From Tessaracoccus flavescens (GTDB lineage Bacteria; Actinomycetota; Actinomycetes; Propionibacteriales; Propionibacteriaceae): a stretch of DNA of 13,152 bases. The number at the start of each line of letters is the position of its first letter. Positions within the stretch are counted from its first letter, which is position 1. Both the position numbers and the translations under genes were made by a program. The notes beneath the pieces were generated by a model. That model was not told the DNA's origin and made no database searches. It saw only the letters and a program-made list of their open reading frames with translations. Positions 1 to 6,201 of this stretch are shown one piece after another. The stretch covers positions 1-13,152 of the forward strand of contig DYZF01000118.1 in assembly GCA_020741375.1 (NCBI GenBank), in the 5' to 3' direction.

Positions 1-533
1 GACAGGGGAACGATGTCCACCTCATTCTGGCCGCGCATGATGACGGAGTTGATCTTGAGCGGGCGCAGGCCGGCTGCGTCGACGGCGGCGATCGAGGTGA
101 GCACATCATCCAGCCGGTTGCGGCGGGTGAGGGCCGCGTAGCGCTGGCGGTCGAGGGAGTCGAGCGAGATGTTCACCCGGTCCAGCCCGGCCGCGATCAG
201 CCCGTCGATCCGCTTGTCCAGCCCGAGGCCGTTGGTGGTGAGCGCCGTCTCCGGCGCATTCGGGAGCGCAGTGGTCGCGGCGATGATGCGCTCGAGCCCC
301 GGCCGCAACAGCGGCTCCCCGCCGGTGAACCGGATCTTGGTGACCCCCAGACGGTTGACGGCGATCCCGATGACGCGCGCCGCTTCGTCGTCGGTCAGGG
401 TGTCCTCGGTGGGCAACCACGCGAGCCCTTCGGCGGGCATGCAGTAGGTGCAGCGCAGGTTGCAGCGGTCGGTCAGCGAGACCCGCAGGTCGCGGGCGAC
501 GCGACCGTAGTCATCACGGAGTCCAACTGGCAT
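1..533 (-). CDS. moaA: GTP 3',8-cyclase MoaA, N-terminal part (runs off window)
   Basis: MoaA is a radical SAM enzyme that rearranges GTP in the first step of molybdenum cofactor synthesis, in the cytoplasm. The visible 177 residues begin MPVGLRDDYGRVARDLRVSL and contain the radical SAM cluster motif CNLRCTYC (Cys24, Cys28, Cys31), followed by the SAM-binding GGEP motif at residues 71-74 within RFTGGEPLL and a later VNISLDSLD strand. These are MoaA signatures. The C-terminal part with the second Fe-S cluster and the GG tail lies outside the window. The ATG at 531-533 fits the usual short MoaA N-terminus. A GGAG lies 14 bases upstream of it, rather far, inside a dyad. The gene is divergent from the three-cysteine regulator at 686. 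Identification is firm; the start is likely. Confidence 0.95.
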   Translation of the reverse strand, partial: MPVGLRDDYGRVARDLRVSLTDRCNLRCTYCMPAEGLAWLPTEDTLTDDEAARVIGIAVNRLGVTKIRFTGGEPLLRPGLERIIAATTALPNAPETALTTNGLGLDKRIDGLIAAGLDRVNISLDSLDRQRYAALTRRNRLDDVLTSIAAVDAAGLRPLKINSVIMRGQNEVDIVPL

Positions 534-536
534 GTA

Positions 537-551
537 GGAGATGATATCTCC
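537..551. promoter_or_regulatory. Perfect dyad in the moaA leader
   Basis: GGAGATGATATCTCC is a perfect 6-3-6 inverted repeat that ends three bases before the moaA start codon. On the moaA strand it would fold the only GGAG of the leader into a hairpin, so it could be an operator or a translation-limiting structure. Both roles are inferred from position. Confidence 0.4.
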
Positions 552-652
552 AATCTTTCGAAACCTAACAGTGTTGTTGGATAAATGTGGCACTAATGCG
601 AGCGCTAAACCACCTCCCACTGAGCCCTATACCGCTTTTTCTGGCGGATTTC

Positions 653-665
653 GTTTGGTACAAAC
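653..665. promoter_or_regulatory. Inverted repeat upstream of the three-cysteine regulator
   Basis: GTTTGGTACAAAC is a perfect 5-3-5 dyad ending 20 bases before the regulator's ATG. It is a candidate operator for autoregulation or part of the promoter. No convincing -35/-10 pair could be assigned in the 534-685 intergenic region, which is visibly more AT-rich than the genes. Confidence 0.3.
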
Positions 666-685
666 CTTATGAGGTGTCACACTAG

Positions 686-1333
686 ATGGCTATGGGGACT
701 GCTAATCACGGCCTAGGGCCGACGCGAGCGCGGGTGCTGGCACTGCTGCAGTCTGCCGGAGGTCCGATGTCCATCACCGACATCGCCGACAGGCTCGATA
801 TGCACAAGAATTCCGCGCGCTTCCATCTGGATTCGCTCGTCAAGGCGGGCTATGCGGAGAGACGTTCGGAATCGACGGGCCATCAGGGCCGGCCTCCGAT
901 GATGTACTCCGGCACTCAGGCTGCGCCCAGCCTGAGCAACCTCCACTTGATCGAGCTCACCGAGGTGCTCATCGAAACCTTCGTTACGCCGCAGGCCGAT
1001 CATCTCGAGCGGGCCGAATCCGCAGGCGCTCTCTGGGGCGGCAAGGTTGAATCGCCCACGTCCACGGATCCCGACGGCGTGATCCATGAACTGGCCGGCC
1101 ACATGGGCAAGCGGGGCTTCGTCACGACCCACGAGGAGAACGAGCTGGTGTTCACGCGCTGCCCGTTCCGCAACATCATGAGCAAGGAGCAGCTGCCCGT
1201 AGTGTGCCGCCTGCACCAGGGCATGTTGGATTCCTACGTCGCCGACACCGACGTCGATGCCGGCCGGATCGCTGTGGGCCCGAAGCAATGTCGGGTGGCG
1301 TTCGACACATCTGCCGAAGCGGTTGCGAGCTAG
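686..1333 (+). CDS. Winged-helix regulator with three-Cys C-terminal motif (SufR/ArnR-like)
   Basis: A 215-residue transcription regulator. Residues 13-60 form an ArsR/DeoR-type winged helix-turn-helix (RVLALLQSAGG...ITDIADRLDMHKNSARFHLDSLVKAGY). A middle part follows with HELAGHMGKRGF at about 134-145. The C-terminal part carries Cys159 (in TRCPFRN), Cys174 (in VVCRLHQGML) and Cys202 (in PKQCRV), spaced C-x14-C-x27-C. SufR and related regulators use such cysteines to hold an Fe-S cluster. ArnR, a corynebacterial repressor of nitrate respiration, is another Fe-S regulator that may be comparable (recalled, not checked). Divergence from moaA suggests control of molybdoenzyme or anaerobic genes, which is inference. 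GAGGTG at 671-676 lies 9 bases before the ATG. A second in-frame ATG at 692 is less well spaced. A strong hairpin terminator follows. Confidence 0.75.
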   Translation: MAMGTANHGLGPTRARVLALLQSAGGPMSITDIADRLDMHKNSARFHLDSLVKAGYAERRSESTGHQGRPPMMYSGTQAAPSLSNLHLIELTEVLIETFVTPQADHLERAESAGALWGGKVESPTSTDPDGVIHELAGHMGKRGFVTTHEENELVFTRCPFRNIMSKEQLPVVCRLHQGMLDSYVADTDVDAGRIAVGPKQCRVAFDTSAEAVAS

Positions 1334-1370
1334 ATTCCGCCAAGCCTTCGGCGCAACTCACTCAACGGAA

Positions 1371-1411
1371 AAGAACCCCGCCCCGGGACGAGTCCACGGG
1401 GCGGGGTTCTT
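1371..1411. terminator. Strong bidirectional terminator between regulator and malG
   Basis: AAGAACCCCGCCCCG (1371-1385) pairs perfectly with CGGGGCGGGGTTCTT (1397-1411): a 15-bp stem with an 11-base loop that can pair further (GGA/TCC). The stem ends in AA on one side and TT on the other, so it can serve both converging units: the regulator from the left and malEFG from the right. Confidence 0.85.
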
Positions 1412-1429
1412 CTATGAGCGGTTGAGCGA

Positions 1430-2317
1430 TCAGCCCTTCACACCACCGGCGGTCAGGCCGGCGACGATGTACTTCTGCAGGTACATGAACAGCAGGATGA
1501 TCGGGATGGCCGCGAGCACCGCACCGGCGGCGAACAGCGACCACGGAGCGTTGCGCTCGTCCGAGCCCCACACGTACAGGCCGACGGCGAGCGTGTAGTT
1601 CTCCGGGCGGGCGAGCACCAGCTTGGCCAAGATGAACTCGCCGTAGGTGCCGACGAAGCTCAGCAGGCCAACCACGGCCAGGATGGGCGTGACCAGCCGC
1701 ATGATGATGCCCCAGAAGATCTGGGCGTGAGTGGCGCCGTCGATCTTGGCGGCCTCATCGAGCTCCTGCGGGATGGTGTTGAAGAACCCGTACATCAGGA
1801 ACGTGTTCGCACCCAGCGCGCCGCCGAGGTAGATCATGATCAGCTGTAGACGCGAACCGATGCCGAGGAACGGGAAGATCTCGCCCAAGGTCAGCGCCAG
1901 CAGGAAGATCGCGATGAACGCGAGCATCTGCGGGAACATCTGGATGATCAGCAGCGCGGTGAGCCCACCACGACGGCCCTTGAAGCGGAAGCGCGAGAAC
2001 GCGTACGCAGCAGCGGCGCCCATGATGACGGTGCCGATGGCGGTGATCGAGCTGACGATGAACGAGTTGAGCATCCAGTTGGGGAAGTCAGTGTTCATCA
2101 GATCGGCGAAGTGCTTGCCGGTGATGGCGCTGAACAGGCGGTTCGAGCCCGTCAGGGTGCCGTTCGGGTTGAGCGATGCCGACAGAACGTACAGAATCGG
2201 GAACACGCAGTAGACGATCATCAGGACGGCGAAGACGTGCTTCCATCCAACCTGCGTCCACCAGCGGGCTCCGCGGAGACGGGTGTCGTTCTCTCCAGTG
2301 GCTAGCTTCTTGGCCAT
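1430..2317 (-). CDS. malG: Maltose/maltodextrin ABC transporter permease MalG-like
   Basis: Second membrane subunit of a binding-protein-dependent sugar importer. From the ATG at 2315-2317 it has 295 residues, typical for MalG. An N-terminal membrane segment lies near residues 27-47, with further segments near 85-107, 118-145, 158-178, 208-230 and 262-282. The EAA loop that docks on the ATPase is EAAKIDGATHAQIFWGI (about 188-204). The C-terminus QKYIVAGLTAGGVKG is a MalG-family hallmark. The malF stop overlaps the start as TGATG; an overlapping GTG at 2318-2320 would add one residue. GAGGAG sits 8 bases before the ATG, so ATG is preferred. It is the last gene of malEFG, followed by the terminator at 1371-1411. 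Substrate is inferred from the neighbouring glucosidase. Confidence 0.92.
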   Translation of the reverse strand: MAKKLATGENDTRLRGARWWTQVGWKHVFAVLMIVYCVFPILYVLSASLNPNGTLTGSNRLFSAITGKHFADLMNTDFPNWMLNSFIVSSITAIGTVIMGAAAAYAFSRFRFKGRRGGLTALLIIQMFPQMLAFIAIFLLALTLGEIFPFLGIGSRLQLIMIYLGGALGANTFLMYGFFNTIPQELDEAAKIDGATHAQIFWGIIMRLVTPILAVVGLLSFVGTYGEFILAKLVLARPENYTLAVGLYVWGSDERNAPWSLFAAGAVLAAIPIILLFMYLQKYIVAGLTAGGVKG

Positions 2318-3891
2318 CACATGATCTCCTCAAGCTTGCGGGTCTGGCGGAAGCCAAGCCACGACACAACACCAACGACGAGGAAGATGATGATCGACAT
2401 CGCCGAGGCCAGACCGTACTGGCGGTTGCCACCCTCGAACGCGATGGAGTACACCATCGAGATCAGGATGTCGGTCTCACCGACGATGACAGGCGCGCCC
2501 GGGTAGTTCGGGCCACCGCCGGTCAGCATGTAGATCAGCGAGAAGTTGTTGAAGTTGAACGCGAAGCTGGCGATCAGCAGCGGGGCCACGGAGACAAGCA
2601 GCAGCGGCAGGGTGATCTGCCAGAAGCGACGCAGCGGTCCGGCCCCGTCCATGACGCCGGCCTCGGTCAACTCCTGCGGGATCGACTGCAGGGCGCCGGT
2701 GCACACCAGGAACATGTACGGGAAGCCCAGCCACAGGTTGACGCCGAGGATGGCGAGCTTGGCCAAGGTTCCGTTCTGGAACCACTCCACCGTCATGCCG
2801 CCGAGCAGCACCTCGTTGATGAAGCCGAACTCCTGGTTGAGCATGCCGCGCCACACGAGTGCGGCGAGGAAGCCCGGGAAGGCGTACGGGAGGATGAACA
2901 TGGCGCGGTAGAAGGTGCGGCCCTTGACGCGCGGATCGTTGAAGATCACGGCGAGCAGCAGGCCGAGCGCGAAGGTGGTGAGCACTGAGAGGATGGCGAA
3001 CGCGAACGTCCAGACCAGCGACGACAGGAACGGACCGGCCAGACGCGAATCACTGAACATCTGGGTGAAGTTCTTCGCCCCGACGTTGACGCGCCAGCCC
3101 GGCGTGAGGGTTTCGCCGTCTTCCGAGACGAACGACCCGACGGACTCGTCAGCCGTGTAGGTCTTGCCCTCGGCGTTGGTGAACACGTCGCTGTTCGCGT
3201 CGTAGGACAGGAGCGACTTGGCGACGTAGGCCATCGCGGCGTTGTCGGTGCGCAGCCAGCCGTCGTCGGGGTTGTCCGACAGGCTGACTCGAAGATCGAG
3301 CACCTCGTTCTGGCGCTGCTGGACCTCAGCCAGCGGAAGCACCTCTGCACCGGGGACCTCGGCGACGCGGCCGTTCTCGACGCGGGCGTCGGCAACGTCC
3401 TCGAGCGGGGTCTCGGCGTCGCCCACACGGACGGTCTCGCCGTCGACGATGGCGAACGCGATCTCGCCGCCGCGGTCAAGGACGGCCACCGGGTAGGTGG
3501 GGGTGCCCTCCACGCGGCGGTCGGCCGTCTTCATGATCTGGGTGATCGCCGACGGCTTGCTGTCGTTGTGACCGTCGCCGTAGTTGGTGAACGCGACGTA
3601 CGCCGTGTTGAGCATCACGTACACCTGGAACGCGATGAGGAACAGCAGGCCGGGGACGAGGTACTTCGCCGGGATGGCCCGCTTGGAGAAGTACGCGTAG
3701 TTGACGACGATCAGCGAGATCGCCAGGAACGCAAGGACTCCCCATTCCTCCTGGCCGTAGGCGGCCAGGATGCCGTAAATGCCTAGGGCATTGACGAGCA
3801 TCATCAGGACGAGCTTCACGTAGAAGCCGGGGCGCGTGAAGTCACGCGCATGGGAGAGCCTCTTTGACTGCGGTGTCGTGGAGGTGCTCAA
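2317..3891 (-). CDS. malF: Maltose/maltodextrin ABC transporter permease MalF-like, with large extracytoplasmic domain
   Basis: First membrane subunit of the sugar importer, 524 residues. Membrane segments lie near residues 25-44, 51-68 and 77-100. A hydrophilic stretch of about 180 residues (105-285) follows, and then a core permease with segments near 290-316, 326-348, 378-398, 428-450, 466-484 and 496-514. The EAA loop is ELTEAGVMDGAGPLRRFWQI (407-426), followed by TLPLL. The loop between the third and fourth segments matches the position of the periplasmic P2 domain of enterobacterial MalF, which contacts the binding protein. The start is TTG at 3889-3891: an in-frame TAA (3898-3900) lies three codons upstream, no ATG or GTG is near, and an AAGG-type ribosome site is about 9 bases away. 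It overlaps malG. A hairpin separates it from malE. Confidence 0.92.
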   Translation of the reverse strand: MSTSTTPQSKRLSHARDFTRPGFYVKLVLMMLVNALGIYGILAAYGQEEWGVLAFLAISLIVVNYAYFSKRAIPAKYLVPGLLFLIAFQVYVMLNTAYVAFTNYGDGHNDSKPSAITQIMKTADRRVEGTPTYPVAVLDRGGEIAFAIVDGETVRVGDAETPLEDVADARVENGRVAEVPGAEVLPLAEVQQRQNEVLDLRVSLSDNPDDGWLRTDNAAMAYVAKSLLSYDANSDVFTNAEGKTYTADESVGSFVSEDGETLTPGWRVNVGAKNFTQMFSDSRLAGPFLSSLVWTFAFAILSVLTTFALGLLLAVIFNDPRVKGRTFYRAMFILPYAFPGFLAALVWRGMLNQEFGFINEVLLGGMTVEWFQNGTLAKLAILGVNLWLGFPYMFLVCTGALQSIPQELTEAGVMDGAGPLRRFWQITLPLLLVSVAPLLIASFAFNFNNFSLIYMLTGGGPNYPGAPVIVGETDILISMVYSIAFEGGNRQYGLASAMSIIIFLVVGVVSWLGFRQTRKLEEIM

Positions 3892-3931
3892 GACTCTTTA
3901 CCTTCGCTTCGGTGCGATGTGTGTATGGGAC

Positions 3932-3961
3932 GGGGGTTGCGCGACGAGTCGCGCAACCCCC
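3932..3961. terminator. Stem-loop between malE and malF (attenuator or mRNA-stabilising hairpin)
   Basis: GGGGGTTGCGCGA (3932-3944) pairs perfectly with TCGCGCAACCCCC (3949-3961) across a CGAG loop. On the operon strand no run of T follows, so it is not a classic full terminator. It lies 30 bases after the malE stop and 41 bases before malF. A role in giving more malE than malFG product is inferred, by analogy with other mal operons. Confidence 0.7.
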
Positions 3962-3990
3962 TCGAGGTTTGTGTGACCTAGGCGGTCAGA

Positions 3991-5262
3991 TCAGAACTTC
4001 GACTCGATGTTCTTGATCATATCCTGCCAAGCGGTGACCGGGTCGGCCTTACCGGTGATGATGCTGACTTCAGCGCCACCCCAGAACTCCCACACAGCAC
4101 CCATCTCGGGCAGCGACGGCATCGGCTGCGCGTCCTTGCCGGCCTCGCCGAAGCCGGCGAGGATCTCGTCGGAGACGGCGTCAGCCGACTCGATCAGAGC
4201 GGGGGTACGGCCACCGAGCTCGAACAGCTTGTCCTGAGCTTCCTTGGTGGAGAGGTAGTCGATGAACTGACCGGCGAGCAGGCCATTCTCGGACTTCGAG
4301 GAGAGGAAGACACCCTGGACGCCCATGAACGGAGCGGAGGGCTGGCCACCAGCCGACGGGACGGGCAGGACGGAGATGTCCAGGCCAGCCTCGGTGAACG
4401 CGGTGGTGTTCCACGGACCGGTGATCATGTAGGGGGTCTTCTGGTCGAGGAAGGCCTGCTTGGCCTGGTCGCCACCGATGGAGGCGGACAGAACGCCCTC
4501 GTCGGCCAGCTTCTTGATGTAAGCGGCGAAGGCTTCGCCCTCGGGGCCACCCATGCCGAGCTCAGCGGTGTACTCGCCGGCTTCGTTGGACTTGAACACC
4601 GGAGCGCCGAAGGAGGTCTGGATCGGGTACAGGTGGTAAGCGTCGCCGCCCTCACCCTGCTGGATCACGACGGGGAACTCGGCACCCTCAACGGCCTTGC
4701 CCTGAGCGATGAGCTCGTCGAAGGTGGCCGGGGTGTCGGCAGCGAGAGCGTTGTTACGCACGAGGGCGATGTTCTCGAGGGCGTAGGGCAGGCCGAAGAC
4801 CTGGCCGTCGGCGAGGAAGGCGGCGATGGCGTTCTCAGCGAACTTGGAGGTGTTCTCACCGAGCTCGAGGGGAGCGATGACGCCGTTCTTGACGAGGTCG
4901 CCGGTCCAGTCGTGAGCGCCGACGATGAGGTCGGGGCCCTGGCCGGTGGGGGCCTGAGCGATGAAGTCGGTCTTGATGTCCTGCGACGGCTTCTGGACGA
5001 CGTCCAGGGTCACACCGGTGGCAGCCGCGAAGGCCTCACCGAGAGCCTTGAAGGCGTCGATGCGGGTCTCGTCGACCCAGACGGTCAGGGTGCCGGCGGC
5101 GGCGGGAGCCTGCGAGGCGGACTCGGACGCAGCCGGGGTGCTGGCAACGGACTCGGCGGGAGCCGGAGCGGACGACGAGGTGGTGGGCGTGGTCCCGCCG
5201 CCGCAGGCGACGAGAGTCAGCGAAAGCCCGGCCGCAGCGGCGGCGAGGAGGCTCTTGCGCAT
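3991..5262 (-). CDS. malE: Maltose/maltodextrin-binding lipoprotein MalE-like
   Basis: Solute-binding protein of the MalEFG importer, tethered outside the membrane. The 423 residues start with a lipoprotein signal peptide (MRKSLLAAAAAGLSLTLVAC; lipobox LVAC, Cys20). A Ser/Thr/Pro/Ala linker (about 24-57) is followed by a family 1 binding domain that opens with TLTVWVDETR and includes GPDLIVGAHDWTGDLVKNGVIAPLE, FGLPYALENIALVRNN and MITGPWNTTAF, all MalE-like. The frame stays open upstream to 5598, but the start is ATG at 5260-5262: it gives a perfect signal peptide, and AAGGAG lies 8 bases ahead. A promoter and CTTGCA operators lie at 5319-5356. Maltose, maltodextrin or trehalose are possible ligands. 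It is first in the malEFG operon. Confidence 0.93.
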   Translation of the reverse strand: MRKSLLAAAAAGLSLTLVACGGGTTPTTSSSAPAPAESVASTPAASESASQAPAAAGTLTVWVDETRIDAFKALGEAFAAATGVTLDVVQKPSQDIKTDFIAQAPTGQGPDLIVGAHDWTGDLVKNGVIAPLELGENTSKFAENAIAAFLADGQVFGLPYALENIALVRNNALAADTPATFDELIAQGKAVEGAEFPVVIQQGEGGDAYHLYPIQTSFGAPVFKSNEAGEYTAELGMGGPEGEAFAAYIKKLADEGVLSASIGGDQAKQAFLDQKTPYMITGPWNTTAFTEAGLDISVLPVPSAGGQPSAPFMGVQGVFLSSKSENGLLAGQFIDYLSTKEAQDKLFELGGRTPALIESADAVSDEILAGFGEAGKDAQPMPSLPEMGAVWEFWGGAEVSIITGKADPVTAWQDMIKNIESKF

Positions 5263-5318
5263 GTGTTTTCTCCTTCTGGTGTACGAACCTGCATCAGTGC
5301 GGATTCGTTCTAAGGAAG

Positions 5319-5346
5319 ATAGTAACGATTCTTGCAACGCTTGCAA
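5319..5346 (-). promoter_or_regulatory. Probable malE promoter
   Basis: On the leftward strand TTGCAA (5341-5346) and TACTAT (5319-5324) are separated by 16 bases, a good match to -35 and -10 boxes. The -10 ends about 57 bases before the malE ATG. The -35 and spacer are covered by the CTTGCA dyads, which would fit repression by the nearby LacI-type regulator. Confidence 0.6.
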
Positions 5347-5356
5347 GTTTCTTGCA
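5331..5356. promoter_or_regulatory. MalR-type operator cluster in front of malE
   Basis: Three half-sites recur every 10 bases: CTTGCA at 5331, TTGCAAG at 5341 and CTTGCA at 5351. They form two overlapping perfect dyads, CTTGCAACGCTTGCAAG (7-3-7) and TGCAAGTTTCTTGCA (6-3-6). A related dyad precedes the regulator gene, so binding by that regulator is the simplest reading. TTGCA-containing sites are recalled for MalR of other actinobacteria. Confidence 0.7.
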
Positions 5357-5381
5357 TAACACTTCGGTAACAAAGTTGCGG

Positions 5382-5414
5382 AAGGGCACCCCCGATGCCT
5401 CGGTGAGCGCCCTT
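5382..5414 (-). terminator. Hairpin terminator after the PepSY lipoprotein gene
   Basis: Arms 5382-5395 and 5400-5414 pair, with GGGC/GCCC and CCGA/TCGG blocks, one bulged A and G-U pairs, around a TGCC loop. It starts 23 bases after the lipoprotein stop and is followed on that strand by a short T-containing stretch (CTTTGTT). It would separate this gene from the malE promoter. Confidence 0.55.
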
Positions 5415-5437
5415 TCTCCCGCGTTGTCGACGAAAGA

Positions 5438-6040
5438 TCAGCCGTCCACAGTTGCTTGGAAAGTGGAGGCGTCGACGCGGATCTCCACGTCGTCGCCCGC
5501 GTTCGTGCGATCGAGCTCCACCTTCCAGACCGCCGCGCCGTCCTCTTCATCGAGCTCCGCGTTGTCCAGAGCGCCAGGGGTGCTCGCAAGGGCCGCATTG
5601 ATGGCCTTCACAAGGTCGCCGGCAGCGGCGCGGTCATCCTCGTCGGCGGCCCCGTCGTCCTGTGTATCGACGATGGTGAGCCCTTCACGATCGACGGTGA
5701 TCTCCACCACCTTGTCGCCGCTCAGAACATCCACTTCCCACACCTGATCGTCGTTGTCGTCGTCGATCTTGAGCGCGGCCCCACCGGCGGATTCCTCAGC
5801 GGTCGCGATCGCGGCGAGCGCCCACGCGTTGAGTTCGTCGACGTTGATCTGCGTACCCCCGCCGCCGGCAGGATCGACGGCGTCGGTAGGCACAGGAGAG
5901 GGCGCCTCGGTGGAGGCGGCCGTCGACGGCGTCACCTCGAGTGCGGGCTCGCTGGCCACGGGCTCCGGGTCGGCGGCACACGCCGATGCCGCAAGCGCGA
6001 CAGTCACGGTGATGGCTAGGGCAGTGCGTCGAAGAAGCAT
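5438..6040 (-). CDS. Lipoprotein with two PepSY-like repeats
   Basis: A 200-residue secreted lipoprotein of unknown function. The signal peptide MLLRRTALAITVTVALAASA ends at Cys21 (lipobox ASAC). A low-complexity linker rich in Pro, Ser, Thr, Ala and Glu spans about 22-62. Two repeats follow: residues 72-128 (AIATAEE...VWEVDVLSGDKVVEITVD) and 138-199 (LVKAINAA...AVWKVELDRTNAGDDVEIRVD). Helix, then VWxVxL strand, then V(E)IxVD strand is the PepSY pattern, found in protease propeptides and envelope proteins. The protein is very acidic. The ATG at 6038-6040 has no clear ribosome site, but the signal peptide fits exactly. The gene lies between malE and the regulator, with its own hairpin after it. 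A role in sugar uptake is not indicated by its domains. Confidence 0.8.
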   Translation of the reverse strand: MLLRRTALAITVTVALAASACAADPEPVASEPALEVTPSTAASTEAPSPVPTDAVDPAGGGGTQINVDELNAWALAAIATAEESAGGAALKIDDDNDDQVWEVDVLSGDKVVEITVDREGLTIVDTQDDGAADEDDRAAAGDLVKAINAALASTPGALDNAELDEEDGAAVWKVELDRTNAGDDVEIRVDASTFQATVDG

Positions 6041-6104
6041 GTCGCCGACGGTACGCGCCCCGCGGGGCCCACCCAAGAGCTCGCGACAGAAACAGCACGT
6101 ACCA

Positions 6105-6145
6105 CTTTTGCAAAGACGTTGTAATCTCTTGCAGAAACCTGCAAG
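6105..6145. promoter_or_regulatory. Operator region upstream of the LacI-type regulator
   Basis: CTTGCAGAAACCTGCAAG (6128-6145) is a perfect 7-4-7 dyad, and CTTTTGCAAAG (6105-6115) is a second, weaker one, followed by TTGTAA at 6119-6124. The CTTGCA half-site is shared with the malE operators. The region lies between the divergent PepSY lipoprotein and regulator genes, so it may control both. -35 and -10 boxes could not be assigned with confidence. Confidence 0.65.
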
Positions 6146-6201
6146 ATGGGCGACGACACGAACAGACGTGTTGATCGATCTCGAGGAAGAGGCACGGAGC
6201 A

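Noticed and set aside
2176..2988. Open frame on the + strand across malG and malF (270 codons)
   Set aside because: It crosses the overlap of two clear permease genes, and its Glu/Arg/His-rich product has no domain or ribosome site.
4633..5313. Long open frame on the + strand opposite malE (226 codons)
   Set aside because: The predicted product is a Gly/Val/Glu-rich mirror of the malE codons, with no recognisable domain. It is typical of open antisense frames in GC-rich genes.
5263..5598. In-frame extension of malE upstream to 5598
   Set aside because: It would put about 112 residues before a perfect lipoprotein signal peptide, read through the malE promoter and overlap the PepSY lipoprotein gene. 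The ATG at 5262 has a good ribosome site.
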